From Prevotella sp. (GTDB lineage Bacteria; Bacteroidota; Bacteroidia; Bacteroidales; Bacteroidaceae), in NCBI GenBank assembly GCA_022732315.1, contig JAIJUV010000185.1, positions 1 through 5,391 of the forward strand: a stretch of 5,391 nucleotides of DNA. Reading direction: 5' to 3'. This document shows, piece after piece, positions 1 to 5,391 of this stretch; within the stretch, counting starts at the first letter, position 1, and the number at the start of each line of letters is the position of its first letter. The notes beneath the pieces were generated by a model. The model saw nothing but the letters and a program-made list of their open reading frames with translations. It was not told the origin of the DNA and searched no databases. A program made the position numbers and the translations under genes.

Positions 1-5
1 AGAAA

Positions 6-1511
6 ATGGCATATACAAGATTGAGTGCTGCCGAAGCGGCAGCGATGATTAACGATCAAGATACAATCGGATTGAGTGGTTTCACACCAAACGGCGTGCC
101 TAAGGCAACCTTCCGCGAACTCTCCAAGAGAGCCGTGGCTGAGCACGAGGCAGGCAGACCATTCCAGGTGGGCATCCTCACGGGTGCTTCTACCTCGCAG
201 AGTATCGAAGGTGACATGGCAGCAGCCCATGCCATCAAGTTCCGTGCGCCATTTTCTACCAATAAGGATTTCCGCACCCATACTAATCTCGGTGAAATCG
301 ACTACGAGGATATGCACCTCGGTCACATGGCTGAGCGCCTGCGCCGTGGTTTCTATGGCGAGATAGACCTTGCCATCATCGAAGTATCTGATTTGGAAGA
401 AGGCGAAACCACCTGCAAGGCATTCCTTACCTCTGCCGGCGGCATCGTTCCTACCATCGTCCGCCTTGCCAAGAAGGTGCTCATCGAGAAGAATACCTTC
501 CACAGTCCTGCTTCCCGCTATCTGCACGATGTTTATGAGATAGCAGAATGCCCGTTCCGCACACCTATTCCTATATTGAATGTGGGCGATAGAATAGGCA
601 AGGAGTATGTGGAGATTGATGCACATAAGATTGTGGGTGTGGTGGAATGCAACATCCCGGAGGAGGCGCGTGCCTTCAAGCCTCTCGACCCTGTGACCGA
701 ACAGATGGGACATAATGTGGCCGATTTCCTGGTCAGCGACCTGAAGAAGGGGCATATTCCCCCTCAGTTCCTGCCTTTGCAGAGCGGAGTGGGCGTAACT
801 TCCAATGCCGTTCTTGAAGCTTTGGGACAGAATCCTAACGTGCCTGTGTTCAGCGTCTATACCGAGGTGGTTCAGGATGCCGTGGTGAAATACATGCGCG
901 AGGGAAGAATCAAGGATGCATCCTGCTCTTCGCTCACCGTAACCAACGATACATTGAAAGAGGTGTATGATGATATTGATTACTTCAAGAAGCATCTCAC
1001 CATCCGCCAGAGCGAGATTTCGAACTCTCCAGAGGTGATTCGCCGACTAGGTGTCATCGCCATGAACACCGCCATCGAGTGCGATATCTATGGCAATGAG
1101 AACTCCAGCCACATCTGCGGCAGCAAGCTGATGAATGGTATCGGCGGTTCGTGCGATTACGAGCGCAATGGCTACATCTCTATCTTCACCACGCAGAGTA
1201 CCACCAAGAACGGTTGCATCTCTGCCATCGTTCCGATGTGCAGTCACGTGGACAGCACCGAGCACGATGTGGATGTGATCGTTACCGAACAGGGAGTAGC
1301 CGATCTTCGTGGCAAGGGTCCTTTGCGCCGTGCCAAGGAGATTATCGAAAACTGTGCGCATCCGGATTATCGCCCTATGCTCCGTGAGTATCTGAAGTTT
1401 GCCGAGAAGGGACACGAGCCACAGAGCATGCGTGCCGCCCTCGCCATGCACGATACCTTCCTGAAGAAGGGCGATATGAGATTGACTGATTTCGGAGAAT
1501 ATCTGAAATAA
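6..1511 (+). CDS. Acetyl-CoA hydrolase/transferase family protein, probable succinyl-CoA:acetate CoA-transferase
   Basis: This 501-residue cytoplasmic enzyme belongs to the class I CoA-transferase family that includes Clostridium kluyveri Cat1, Acetobacter AarC and E. coli YgfH/ScpC, and its length is normal for them. Such enzymes move CoA between acyl-CoA and a carboxylate through a glutamyl-CoA thioester. Family motifs are visible: an N-terminal segment with GLSGFTPNGVPKA (22-34), the oxyanion-loop-like GVGVTSNAV (261-269), YTEVVQD (285-291) with the probable catalytic Glu287, the glycine-rich NGIGGSCDY (377-385), and VTEQGVADLRG (426-436). All expected catalytic elements are present, so it looks functional. 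The ATG at position 6 fits the usual family N terminus, but only five upstream bases are visible, so its promoter and RBS cannot be judged. In Bacteroidales the likely role is linking succinyl-CoA, propionyl-CoA and acetate in fermentation. The exact acyl donor and acceptor cannot be read from sequence; acetyl-CoA hydrolase is the alternative label. Confidence 0.93.
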   Translation: MAYTRLSAAEAAAMINDQDTIGLSGFTPNGVPKATFRELSKRAVAEHEAGRPFQVGILTGASTSQSIEGDMAAAHAIKFRAPFSTNKDFRTHTNLGEIDYEDMHLGHMAERLRRGFYGEIDLAIIEVSDLEEGETTCKAFLTSAGGIVPTIVRLAKKVLIEKNTFHSPASRYLHDVYEIAECPFRTPIPILNVGDRIGKEYVEIDAHKIVGVVECNIPEEARAFKPLDPVTEQMGHNVADFLVSDLKKGHIPPQFLPLQSGVGVTSNAVLEALGQNPNVPVFSVYTEVVQDAVVKYMREGRIKDASCSSLTVTNDTLKEVYDDIDYFKKHLTIRQSEISNSPEVIRRLGVIAMNTAIECDIYGNENSSHICGSKLMNGIGGSCDYERNGYISIFTTQSTTKNGCISAIVPMCSHVDSTEHDVDVIVTEQGVADLRGKGPLRRAKEIIENCAHPDYRPMLREYLKFAEKGHEPQSMRAALAMHDTFLKKGDMRLTDFGEYLK

Positions 1512-1523
1512 GAGCTAAAAATA

Positions 1524-1555
1524 TTTGCTTATATCCAAGTAAAATTGTATCTTTG
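1524..1555 (+). promoter_or_regulatory. Bacteroidetes-type promoter (TTTG / TAnnTTTG)
   Basis: TTTG at 1524-1527 is followed after 20 bases by TATCTTTG at 1548-1555. This matches the Bacteroidetes sigma-ABfr consensus of TTTG, 19-21 bases, TAnnTTTG. Transcription should start near 1560-1563, just before the palindrome array, so the array would form the start of the 5' untranslated region. The likely target is the small ORF at 1724, possibly continuing into the regulator at 1909. The promoter is predicted from sequence alone. Confidence 0.7.
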
Positions 1556-1571
1556 CCGTGTTGAAAGTTAT

Positions 1572-1651
1572 GTTCATAAGCTTTGAACTTAAGTTCAGAG
1601 CCTTTGAACTTATATTCAAAGCCTTTGAACATAGGTTCAAGGCTTATGAAC
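1572..1651. repeat. Four 17-bp palindromes at an exact 21-bp period
   Basis: Four related 17-bp units lie at 1572-1588, 1593-1609, 1614-1630 and 1635-1651, separated by 4-bp AT-rich spacers (TTAA, TTAT, ATAG). The approximate consensus is GTTCAAAGCCTTTGAAC. Each unit is an imperfect palindrome with GTTCA and TGAAC arms, except that unit 3 begins with A. Unit 4 is the reverse complement of unit 1 with one mismatch, so the whole array is also roughly palindromic and could fold as four small hairpins or one long one. A degenerate half unit (TTGAAAGTTAT) precedes it at 1561-1571. The 21-bp period is about two helical turns, which would put all units on one DNA face. It may be an operator array, a transcript-leader structure or a minisatellite; its function is unknown. 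Confidence 0.85.
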
Positions 1652-1708
1652 GAAGTTTTCTTCTAGGATTAGAAACAATTATCAATCGTAATAACATCAA
1701 TTACTACT

Positions 1709-1716
1709 AGGAGAGG
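1709..1716 (+). promoter_or_regulatory. Shine-Dalgarno-like ribosome binding site of the small ORF
   Basis: AGGAGAGG at 1709-1716 lies seven bases before the ATG at 1724. Strong Shine-Dalgarno sites are uncommon in Bacteroidetes, and neither downstream gene in this window has one, so this marks 1724 as a likely real or former start codon. Confidence 0.6.
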
Positions 1717-1723
1717 AAACAAT

Positions 1724-1861
1724 ATGGCAAAGTACAAGTTTTATTGCTATCTTTGCCATGTCTATCGTTGGATTTTCTTGTTTTCTTTTTGCAACACTAA
1801 GATAAGTGAATTCTTCGACATGGCAAAATCCCGGACAACTTTTTGTAGCTCAGGATATTAA
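1724..1861 (+). CDS. Small 45-residue ORF, possibly a frameshifted remnant of a secreted peptide gene
   Basis: No family is recognised. The ORF begins MAKYKFYCYLCHVYRWIFLF, is rich in aromatic residues and cysteine, and ends in TAA at 1859-1861. It has a good ribosome binding site and a near-consensus promoter upstream, which argues that something here is or was translated. Dropping one T from the TTTT run at 1739-1742 changes the reading to MAKYKFIAIFAMSIVGFSCF followed by LFATLR and a stop (1803-1805). That reading looks much more like a signal peptide: lysines followed by a hydrophobic core. Beyond that stop the same frame stays open to TAG at 1878-1880. The locus may therefore be a pseudogene of a roughly 50-residue exported peptide, or a genuine small protein in the frame given. 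Confidence refers to the existence of a coding or formerly coding locus. Confidence 0.4.
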   Translation: MAKYKFYCYLCHVYRWIFLFSFCNTKISEFFDMAKSRTTFCSSGY

Positions 1862-1908
1862 AAAACAATATAAACTATAGTGTTGCGGAATTAAAGATAT
1901 ATATAATC

Positions 1909-3006
1909 ATGGATACTTGTTTAGATCTTATAGCTCTTCAATATACCTGCATGATTGTGATGGGCATGCTTATGTTTTTTGTATTTGTTTCGCGCTGCTA
2001 TATAACTTGCCGTAACATGCAGTTTGAGCAGTCGCGTTGGATGATTATTGTGGCATTACTATTGTTTGTCGTACACTACGTGTGTCAGATGCGGTTTGGT
2101 TGGCGACAACGGGGAGACGATGTGGGCGTTCTGTTCAATCTGCTGTTTTATTCGCCTTCGGCTATATTGTTGTCGTGGTCGCAGCTCAATATTCTGCGCG
2201 CTGGGCATGGACGTTGGAGTTTTATGCGCTATGGTGTTGCAGGGTATGCTCTTATGGTGTTGTGCATAGTAGCGGGTGTTATCTCAAATGGCAGTCTGCA
2301 TATTGGTACTATGCTATATGTTGCTGATGCTATTTTTTTCTTTACTTTGTTTTATTATATATGGGCATCGTTTAAGGTTCTTGGTTATGTTCAACATCGG
2401 CTCGATAGTGAACTTGGTAATCCTGTAGATGCTTACTTGAGCACTATGCGCATTGGGCTTTTTATGGTGTGTGCTTTTGCTATAATTTCGCCTCTATATA
2501 TATTGTCGCGACCGTTACTCTTTGTCTTTGGACCTTTGGGACTGATTTCGCTTTCGCTGTTTATTGTTAGTTTTACGGCACTTGGATTCAGTATGTCCGA
2601 GGGGGTAACAGAGATTGTTGCCGAGACTAACGAGGAGATGGCTGCTGCTAAAGTCTTTAGTGAGATAGTGCCTGAGCGTGTTGCCGAAATAGATATGGCA
2701 GTAAGCAAATGGCGAAGCGAGGGTGGTTTTAGGGATAGCGACTTGACGTTATCCTCGTTTGCTCGTCGCATAAAGGTTAATCGTGCCGATGTAGTCTCGT
2801 ATCTAACTTCCATATATGGTAAGAGTTTCCGTACATGGCTTTCGGGTATTCGTGTGGAGGAGGCAAAGGCACTCATTGTAGCACACCCCGAATATAGTAA
2901 CGAGGTTGTTTCTATGGAGTGCGGTTTCTCATCGCGTGTGTATTTTCAGCGTCTGTTCAAGGAAAGGACAGGTTTGACTCCTGCCGAGTGGCGTCGCCAA
3001 CGATAA
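1909..3006 (+). CDS. Membrane-anchored AraC-family transcriptional regulator (7 TM helices + AraC HTH)
   Basis: The 365-residue protein has two parts. Residues 1-230 contain about seven hydrophobic segments (approximately 9-29, 44-60, 72-92, 106-125, 130-153, 180-200 and 202-227), so this part should sit in the inner membrane. A short acidic linker (230-260) leads to a C-terminal AraC/XylS DNA-binding domain with two helix-turn-helix units: residues 278-323 (DLTLSSFARRIKVNRADVV onward) and 329-364 (NEVVSMECGFSSRVYFQRLF, then the conserved TGLTPAEWRR). The second unit is very typical of the family. This architecture is seen in Bacteroidetes regulators; the signal sensed is unknown. The ATG at 1909 is the first ATG after the in-frame stop at 1846-1848. 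It has no Shine-Dalgarno site but an AT-rich leader, as is usual in this phylum. Codons are T-rich compared with the CoA-transferase. Its likely target is the adjacent lipoprotein gene or itself, inferred from position. Confidence 0.9.
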   Translation: MDTCLDLIALQYTCMIVMGMLMFFVFVSRCYITCRNMQFEQSRWMIIVALLLFVVHYVCQMRFGWRQRGDDVGVLFNLLFYSPSAILLSWSQLNILRAGHGRWSFMRYGVAGYALMVLCIVAGVISNGSLHIGTMLYVADAIFFFTLFYYIWASFKVLGYVQHRLDSELGNPVDAYLSTMRIGLFMVCAFAIISPLYILSRPLLFVFGPLGLISLSLFIVSFTALGFSMSEGVTEIVAETNEEMAAAKVFSEIVPERVAEIDMAVSKWRSEGGFRDSDLTLSSFARRIKVNRADVVSYLTSIYGKSFRTWLSGIRVEEAKALIVAHPEYSNEVVSMECGFSSRVYFQRLFKERTGLTPAEWRRQR

Positions 3007-3043
3007 TGTGTTGGTTATGTGTATGTTTGCTACTGAGGGTAAG

Positions 3044-3069
3044 ATGTAACTTTTGTACAAAGGTTACAT
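3044..3069. repeat. 26-bp near-perfect palindrome downstream of the regulator
   Basis: Reading outward from the centre between 3056 and 3057, every position pairs except one (T3051 opposite G3062, which is a G-U wobble in RNA). The arms are ATGTAACTTTTGT and ACAAAGGTTACAT. The palindrome starts 38 bases after the regulator stop codon and lies about 100 bases upstream of the predicted lipoprotein promoter. It could be an operator or the stem of a hairpin; with no loop it would be tight as RNA, which favours a protein-binding site on DNA. Confidence 0.7.
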
Positions 3070-3090
3070 AATGGGCTATGTGTAACCTTT
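3059..3090 (+). terminator. Hairpin sharing an arm with the preceding palindrome; possible terminator
   Basis: AAAGGTTACA (3059-3068) pairs perfectly with TGTAACCTTT (3081-3090) across a 12-base loop. The stem lies 52 bases beyond the regulator stop and could end its transcript. It has only modest GC content and is followed by CTTATAG rather than a clean U tract, so it is a weak candidate for an intrinsic terminator. Its left arm is also the right arm of the 3044-3069 palindrome, so the two folds exclude each other. Confidence 0.4.
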
Positions 3091-3146
3091 CTTATAGTTA
3101 CGTCTCTTTTCTACAAGAGTGACACATAAGTGATGTCTTTTGAGGT

Positions 3147-3174
3147 TTTGATGGTTGATATTTTTATATCTTTG
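3147..3174 (+). promoter_or_regulatory. Probable promoter of the lipoprotein gene
   Basis: TATCTTTG at 3167-3174 is an exact TAnnTTTG -7 element, 41 bases before the lipoprotein ATG. Two TTTG candidates for the -33 element are off spacing: 3147-3150 (16-base spacer) and 3139-3142 (24-base spacer). A good -7 with a poor -33 is compatible with a promoter that needs an activator such as the neighbouring AraC-type protein, but that is inference. The leader from about 3180 is A-rich with no Shine-Dalgarno site. Confidence 0.55.
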
Positions 3175-3215
3175 CATAAGGAATTTCAAACATAAACTTT
3201 CAAAAACAATTCACA

Positions 3216-4859
3216 ATGAAAAAATCTTATCTTTATTTAATGGCGTGTGCCATGGGTGCTATGTCTTTGACTTCGTGTTCCGAAGATTCTACTCCTGCCG
3301 GTGGCGGTGGCGATAGCACAATAGAAGTGCCTTTGGCACAAGTTTCAAAACCTAAGCCTAACCCTTGGCTTGCACAGGAAGAGTATAGTATTACGCACTT
3401 CAATTCGGCTCAGACGGATGCCTTCTCGCATGAAGTCAAGGATGGAACTTTCAATATCGATCTTTCCAAGTGTCAGATGACATGGAGCGGTCCCGTGAAT
3501 TTGATGACACTTGCTTCTACTTCGCCCAAGTATATGTGGGGCATGAGTAGCGATCGCGTGTCGTATCTTGATATCAGCGACGGCAAGCTTGAAAGGGTTG
3601 CAGAGGCTGGCTTGCCAGGGATTACAATGAAGACTCAGGAGCAGCTTACAAATATGACTGCTGACTATGCTACTTACGACGAACTTTCTAAGACGATTAC
3701 CGATATATTGGGCCCAGCGCCACAAATGTCTATGGCTAACGGTAATTATGTCTTGTGCGACAAGGATAACTATGCTTACACCAATGCAGGTCAGGTAATG
3801 GTACGTTATCGCCTTGCCAATCCTAATAATCCCAAGGAAGGTATCGTGCTGGATCATCAAATCAGACTTACCGACTTTACCTTCAACTCTTTTACTCTCG
3901 TAGGTGCTACTATGACCTATGACGGCCACCTTGTCGTGGCTGCACAGAACGGAATTCTTGTGCTGAATCGTGCTCTTACTACCATCGAGGATTCATACGC
4001 TCTTCCATCAGACCAGATTCTCACCAATTCTATCTGTATCGACGAAAATGGCGGTCTTTATGTAGCAAGTAACAGTCGCACACCTGGCGGAAAAGGCCTT
4101 ATGCAGAAACTTATCTGCAAGGACGGCAAATTCTCTACATCTCCGGCTGATGGTGCATGGCAAGCCTATTACGATGGTGGCCCGAAGGCTCCATGTATCA
4201 AACTCGGATATGGCACAGGTTCAACGCCTACACTTATGGGCTTTGGTCAAGACGAGGACAAGTTGGTAGTTATTACCGATGGCTCTAAGCGTATGAAACT
4301 GGTGGCTTTCTGGCGTGACGAAATCCCTTCAGGCGCACAGCAAGTGGCAGGGTACGACAAGCGTATAGCCGGAGTGCATGAGGTTACGTGCGGTCTGCCT
4401 GCATCAACAGAGTGGATACAGTCTGAGCAGTCAGTTGTAGTAGGTGGCTATGATGCCTTTGTTGTAAACAACATCAATGTTACTGATCAGGAAATAAACG
4501 ACAAGATTATTGGTGTAATTGCTATTGGTCCTATTGTTAAAGGCCCTCAAGGTACCGAGTGTGTACGTTGGAATACAAAGGAGAACAAGTGGGAGAGTAA
4601 GTGGGCGCGCAGCGATGTAAGTTCTGTAAGTATGATTCCTGCCGTAAGTACCAAGTCGGAGATGGTATTTGTATGTGGCTGGAACGATGCTTCGGGCTGG
4701 GAAGTTACAGGACTTGACTGGAAGAGTGGTGCCACACGTCATCGCACCATCTTGGGCAAGAGCAATCGGGCCAATGGTGCCTACGCCATCATTCAGTATC
4801 TTGCTAATGGCGACCTTTTATTCAACTCTGTTGCCGGACCAATCCGCGTAAAATATTGA
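3216..4859 (+). CDS. Exported lipoprotein, probably beta-propeller-like, unknown function
   Basis: The 547-residue protein starts with a lipoprotein signal peptide: MKK, a hydrophobic stretch, then the lipobox LTSC with the lipidated Cys21. The residues after it (SEDS) are acidic, as in Bacteroidetes surface-export signals, though the match is loose. A glycine-rich linker (29-33) precedes the folded part. Several segments look like propeller blades, with strand-turn-strand patterns around small and acidic residues: MWGMSSDRVSYLDISDGKL (107-125), MTYDGHLVVAAQNGILVLNR (233-252), ICIDENGGLYVASNS (273-287), LMGFGQDEDKLVVITDG (340-356) and the Trp-rich 450-510 region. I see no catalytic motif, SusD signature or protease site. 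Eight further cysteines are present (86, 181, 274, 301, 327, 392, 449, 487). The role could be ligand binding, a lyase or lactonase-like activity, or sensing for the adjacent regulator; none can be chosen from sequence. The ATG is supported by the signal peptide and the predicted promoter just upstream. Confidence 0.85.
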   Translation: MKKSYLYLMACAMGAMSLTSCSEDSTPAGGGGDSTIEVPLAQVSKPKPNPWLAQEEYSITHFNSAQTDAFSHEVKDGTFNIDLSKCQMTWSGPVNLMTLASTSPKYMWGMSSDRVSYLDISDGKLERVAEAGLPGITMKTQEQLTNMTADYATYDELSKTITDILGPAPQMSMANGNYVLCDKDNYAYTNAGQVMVRYRLANPNNPKEGIVLDHQIRLTDFTFNSFTLVGATMTYDGHLVVAAQNGILVLNRALTTIEDSYALPSDQILTNSICIDENGGLYVASNSRTPGGKGLMQKLICKDGKFSTSPADGAWQAYYDGGPKAPCIKLGYGTGSTPTLMGFGQDEDKLVVITDGSKRMKLVAFWRDEIPSGAQQVAGYDKRIAGVHEVTCGLPASTEWIQSEQSVVVGGYDAFVVNNINVTDQEINDKIIGVIAIGPIVKGPQGTECVRWNTKENKWESKWARSDVSSVSMIPAVSTKSEMVFVCGWNDASGWEVTGLDWKSGATRHRTILGKSNRANGAYAIIQYLANGDLLFNSVAGPIRVKY

Positions 4860-4904
4860 GAAAATTTAATCATCATATAACTTTAAGGTTTATTGATATA
4901 CAAA

Positions 4905-4941
4905 AATCCCCAGCCTGCTTGAGAAAAGTAGGTTGGGGATT
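4905..4941. terminator. Bidirectional terminator hairpin between convergent genes
   Basis: A 16-base stem (4905-4920 with 4926-4941) closes a 5-base loop. On the + strand all positions pair if two G-U wobbles are allowed; on the - strand those two become A-C mismatches. The - strand transcript has the better U tract, because the AAAAA at 4902-4906 reads as TTTTT at the end of the stem. The hairpin lies 45 bases after the lipoprotein stop and 35 bases after the methyltransferase stop on the other strand, as expected for a shared terminator. Confidence 0.85.
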
Positions 4942-4976
4942 AACGTTTAACCAACAAAGTTCGTTATGAACAGGTG

Positions 4977-5391
4977 CTACAACTTCAGCAGTTTGGCAAA
5001 CTCCCAAACCACAATGCCGGCTGTTACGCTGACATTCAGGGAATGCTTGGTACCAAACTGTGGGATTTCCAAGCAACCATCACTCATATCCACAATGTTC
5101 TGCTTTACGCCCTTCACCTCGTTGCCGAAGATAACAGCATAACCATTTGGTGTAGAAGCGTCTTGAGAGAAAAGCTTGGCATGCGCTTCCGGCAGGTTCT
5201 GAAGCTTGGTGGAACCTTCTACCTGCTCGATGCTATATACAAAGTAGCCCTTCTGCTTCAGCTTCTCTATCGCCTCTTCGGTAGTCTTGAAGTATTCCCA
5301 ATCCACGCTGTCTTCGCCACCCAATGCCGTCTTATGAATCTCGACATTGGGAGGGGTGGCGGTGATTCCGCAGAGATACACCGCCTCTACA
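4977..5391 (-). CDS. SpoU/TrmH-family RNA 2'-O-methyltransferase, C-terminal part, cut by the window edge
   Basis: The reading frame is open through the right edge, so only the last 138 or so residues are visible; the true start lies outside. A GTG near 5381 is internal, because the codons before it continue the typical beta strand (VEAVYLCGITATPPN). SpoU family motifs are clear: LCGITATPP followed by EIHKTALGGEDSV, motif 2 as YAVIFGNEVKGV, and motif 3 as EIPQFGTKHSLNVSVTAGIV, which together form the trefoil knot that binds S-adenosylmethionine. These proteins methylate the 2'-O of ribose in tRNA or rRNA in the cytoplasm. The exact target cannot be assigned from this part. The stop is TAG at 4977-4979, and the gene converges on the lipoprotein gene with the shared hairpin between them. 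Codons are C- and G-ending, like the CoA-transferase. Confidence 0.92.
   Translation of the reverse strand, partial: VEAVYLCGITATPPNVEIHKTALGGEDSVDWEYFKTTEEAIEKLKQKGYFVYSIEQVEGSTKLQNLPEAHAKLFSQDASTPNGYAVIFGNEVKGVKQNIVDMSDGCLEIPQFGTKHSLNVSVTAGIVVWEFAKLLKL

Larger units (their letters stand above)
1512..1908. other. 397-base intergenic region with promoter, palindrome array and small ORF
   Basis: This gap lies between the CoA-transferase and the AraC-type regulator. In order it holds a near-consensus Bacteroidetes promoter that begins only 12 bases after the upstream stop, a 21-bp-period palindrome array, a purine-rich ribosome binding site and a 45-codon ORF, then an AT-rich leader (1862-1908) before the regulator. 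I see no convincing intrinsic terminator for the CoA-transferase unless the array itself serves as one. A TTTG at 1842-1845 could be a -33 element for the regulator, but no matching TAnnTTTG follows at the right distance, so the regulator may depend on the promoter near 1524-1555. Confidence 0.7.

Noticed and set aside
1047..1451. Minus-strand ORF of 134 codons inside the CoA-transferase gene
   Set aside because: It is a shadow of a strongly conserved enzyme on the other strand, with histidine- and alanine-rich sequence and no family features.
1375..1632. Minus-strand ORF whose first part has a 7-residue repeat (FKGFEYK, FKGSELK, FKAYEHN)
   Set aside because: The 7-residue period is simply the 21-bp palindrome array translated. 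The rest of the frame is antisense to the CoA-transferase, with no start signal or recognisable protein features.
1748..1755. A second TATCTTTG that could be a -7 element for the regulator gene
   Set aside because: No TTTG lies 19-21 bases upstream, and the site is inside the small ORF, so it is not listed as a promoter.
2433..2876. Minus-strand ORF of 147 codons inside the regulator gene
   Set aside because: It overlaps the clear AraC domain in antisense and has no independent support.
3104..3119. Small hairpin CTCTT/AAGAG before the lipoprotein promoter
   Set aside because: A 5-bp stem with no U tract is too weak to call as a terminator or operator.
3345..3929. Minus-strand ORF of 194 codons inside the lipoprotein gene
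   Set aside because: The lipoprotein frame has a signal peptide, promoter and blade pattern; the antisense frame has none of these.
4959..4971. GTTC...GAAC inverted repeat near the end of the methyltransferase gene, resembling a unit of the 1572-1651 array
   Set aside because: The arms are only 4 bp, the unit is 13 rather than 17 bp and it is single, so the likeness can be chance.

Overview
The window looks like chromosomal DNA from a gut- or rumen-type Bacteroidales, most likely the Prevotella/Segatella group. Three things point there: Bacteroidetes-style promoter elements (TAnnTTTG at -7, once with a correctly spaced TTTG at -33), a seven-helix membrane protein fused to an AraC DNA-binding domain, and a lipoprotein with a Bacteroidetes-like signal peptide. 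The genus is inferred; no ribosomal RNA gene is present to settle it.

Layout. Positions 6-1511 (+) encode a complete acetyl-CoA hydrolase/transferase-family enzyme, probably a succinyl-CoA:acetate CoA-transferase of fermentative metabolism. A 397-base gap follows (1512-1908). It holds a strong predicted promoter, four 17-bp palindromes repeated every 21 bp, a well-formed ribosome binding site and a 45-codon small ORF that may be a frame-damaged secreted peptide. Positions 1909-3006 (+) encode the membrane-anchored AraC-type regulator. Positions 3007-3215 contain overlapping inverted repeats and a probable promoter for the next gene. Positions 3216-4859 (+) encode a 547-residue lipoprotein, probably beta-propeller-like, of unknown function. 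A long hairpin at 4905-4941 separates it from a convergent SpoU/TrmH-family RNA methyltransferase (4977 to the right edge, -), whose N-terminal part lies outside the window.

How the parts may work together. The enzyme at the left and the methyltransferase at the right look like ordinary core genes with C- and G-ending codons. Between them sit the regulator and lipoprotein, which use more T-ending codons (most clearly the regulator) and may be an accessory insertion. A membrane-bound AraC regulator beside a surface or periplasmic lipoprotein suggests a small envelope-sensing module in which the regulator controls the lipoprotein, perhaps through the repeats at 3044-3090. That link is inferred from adjacency only. 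The most unusual non-coding feature is the palindrome array at 1572-1651, just downstream of a near-consensus promoter.
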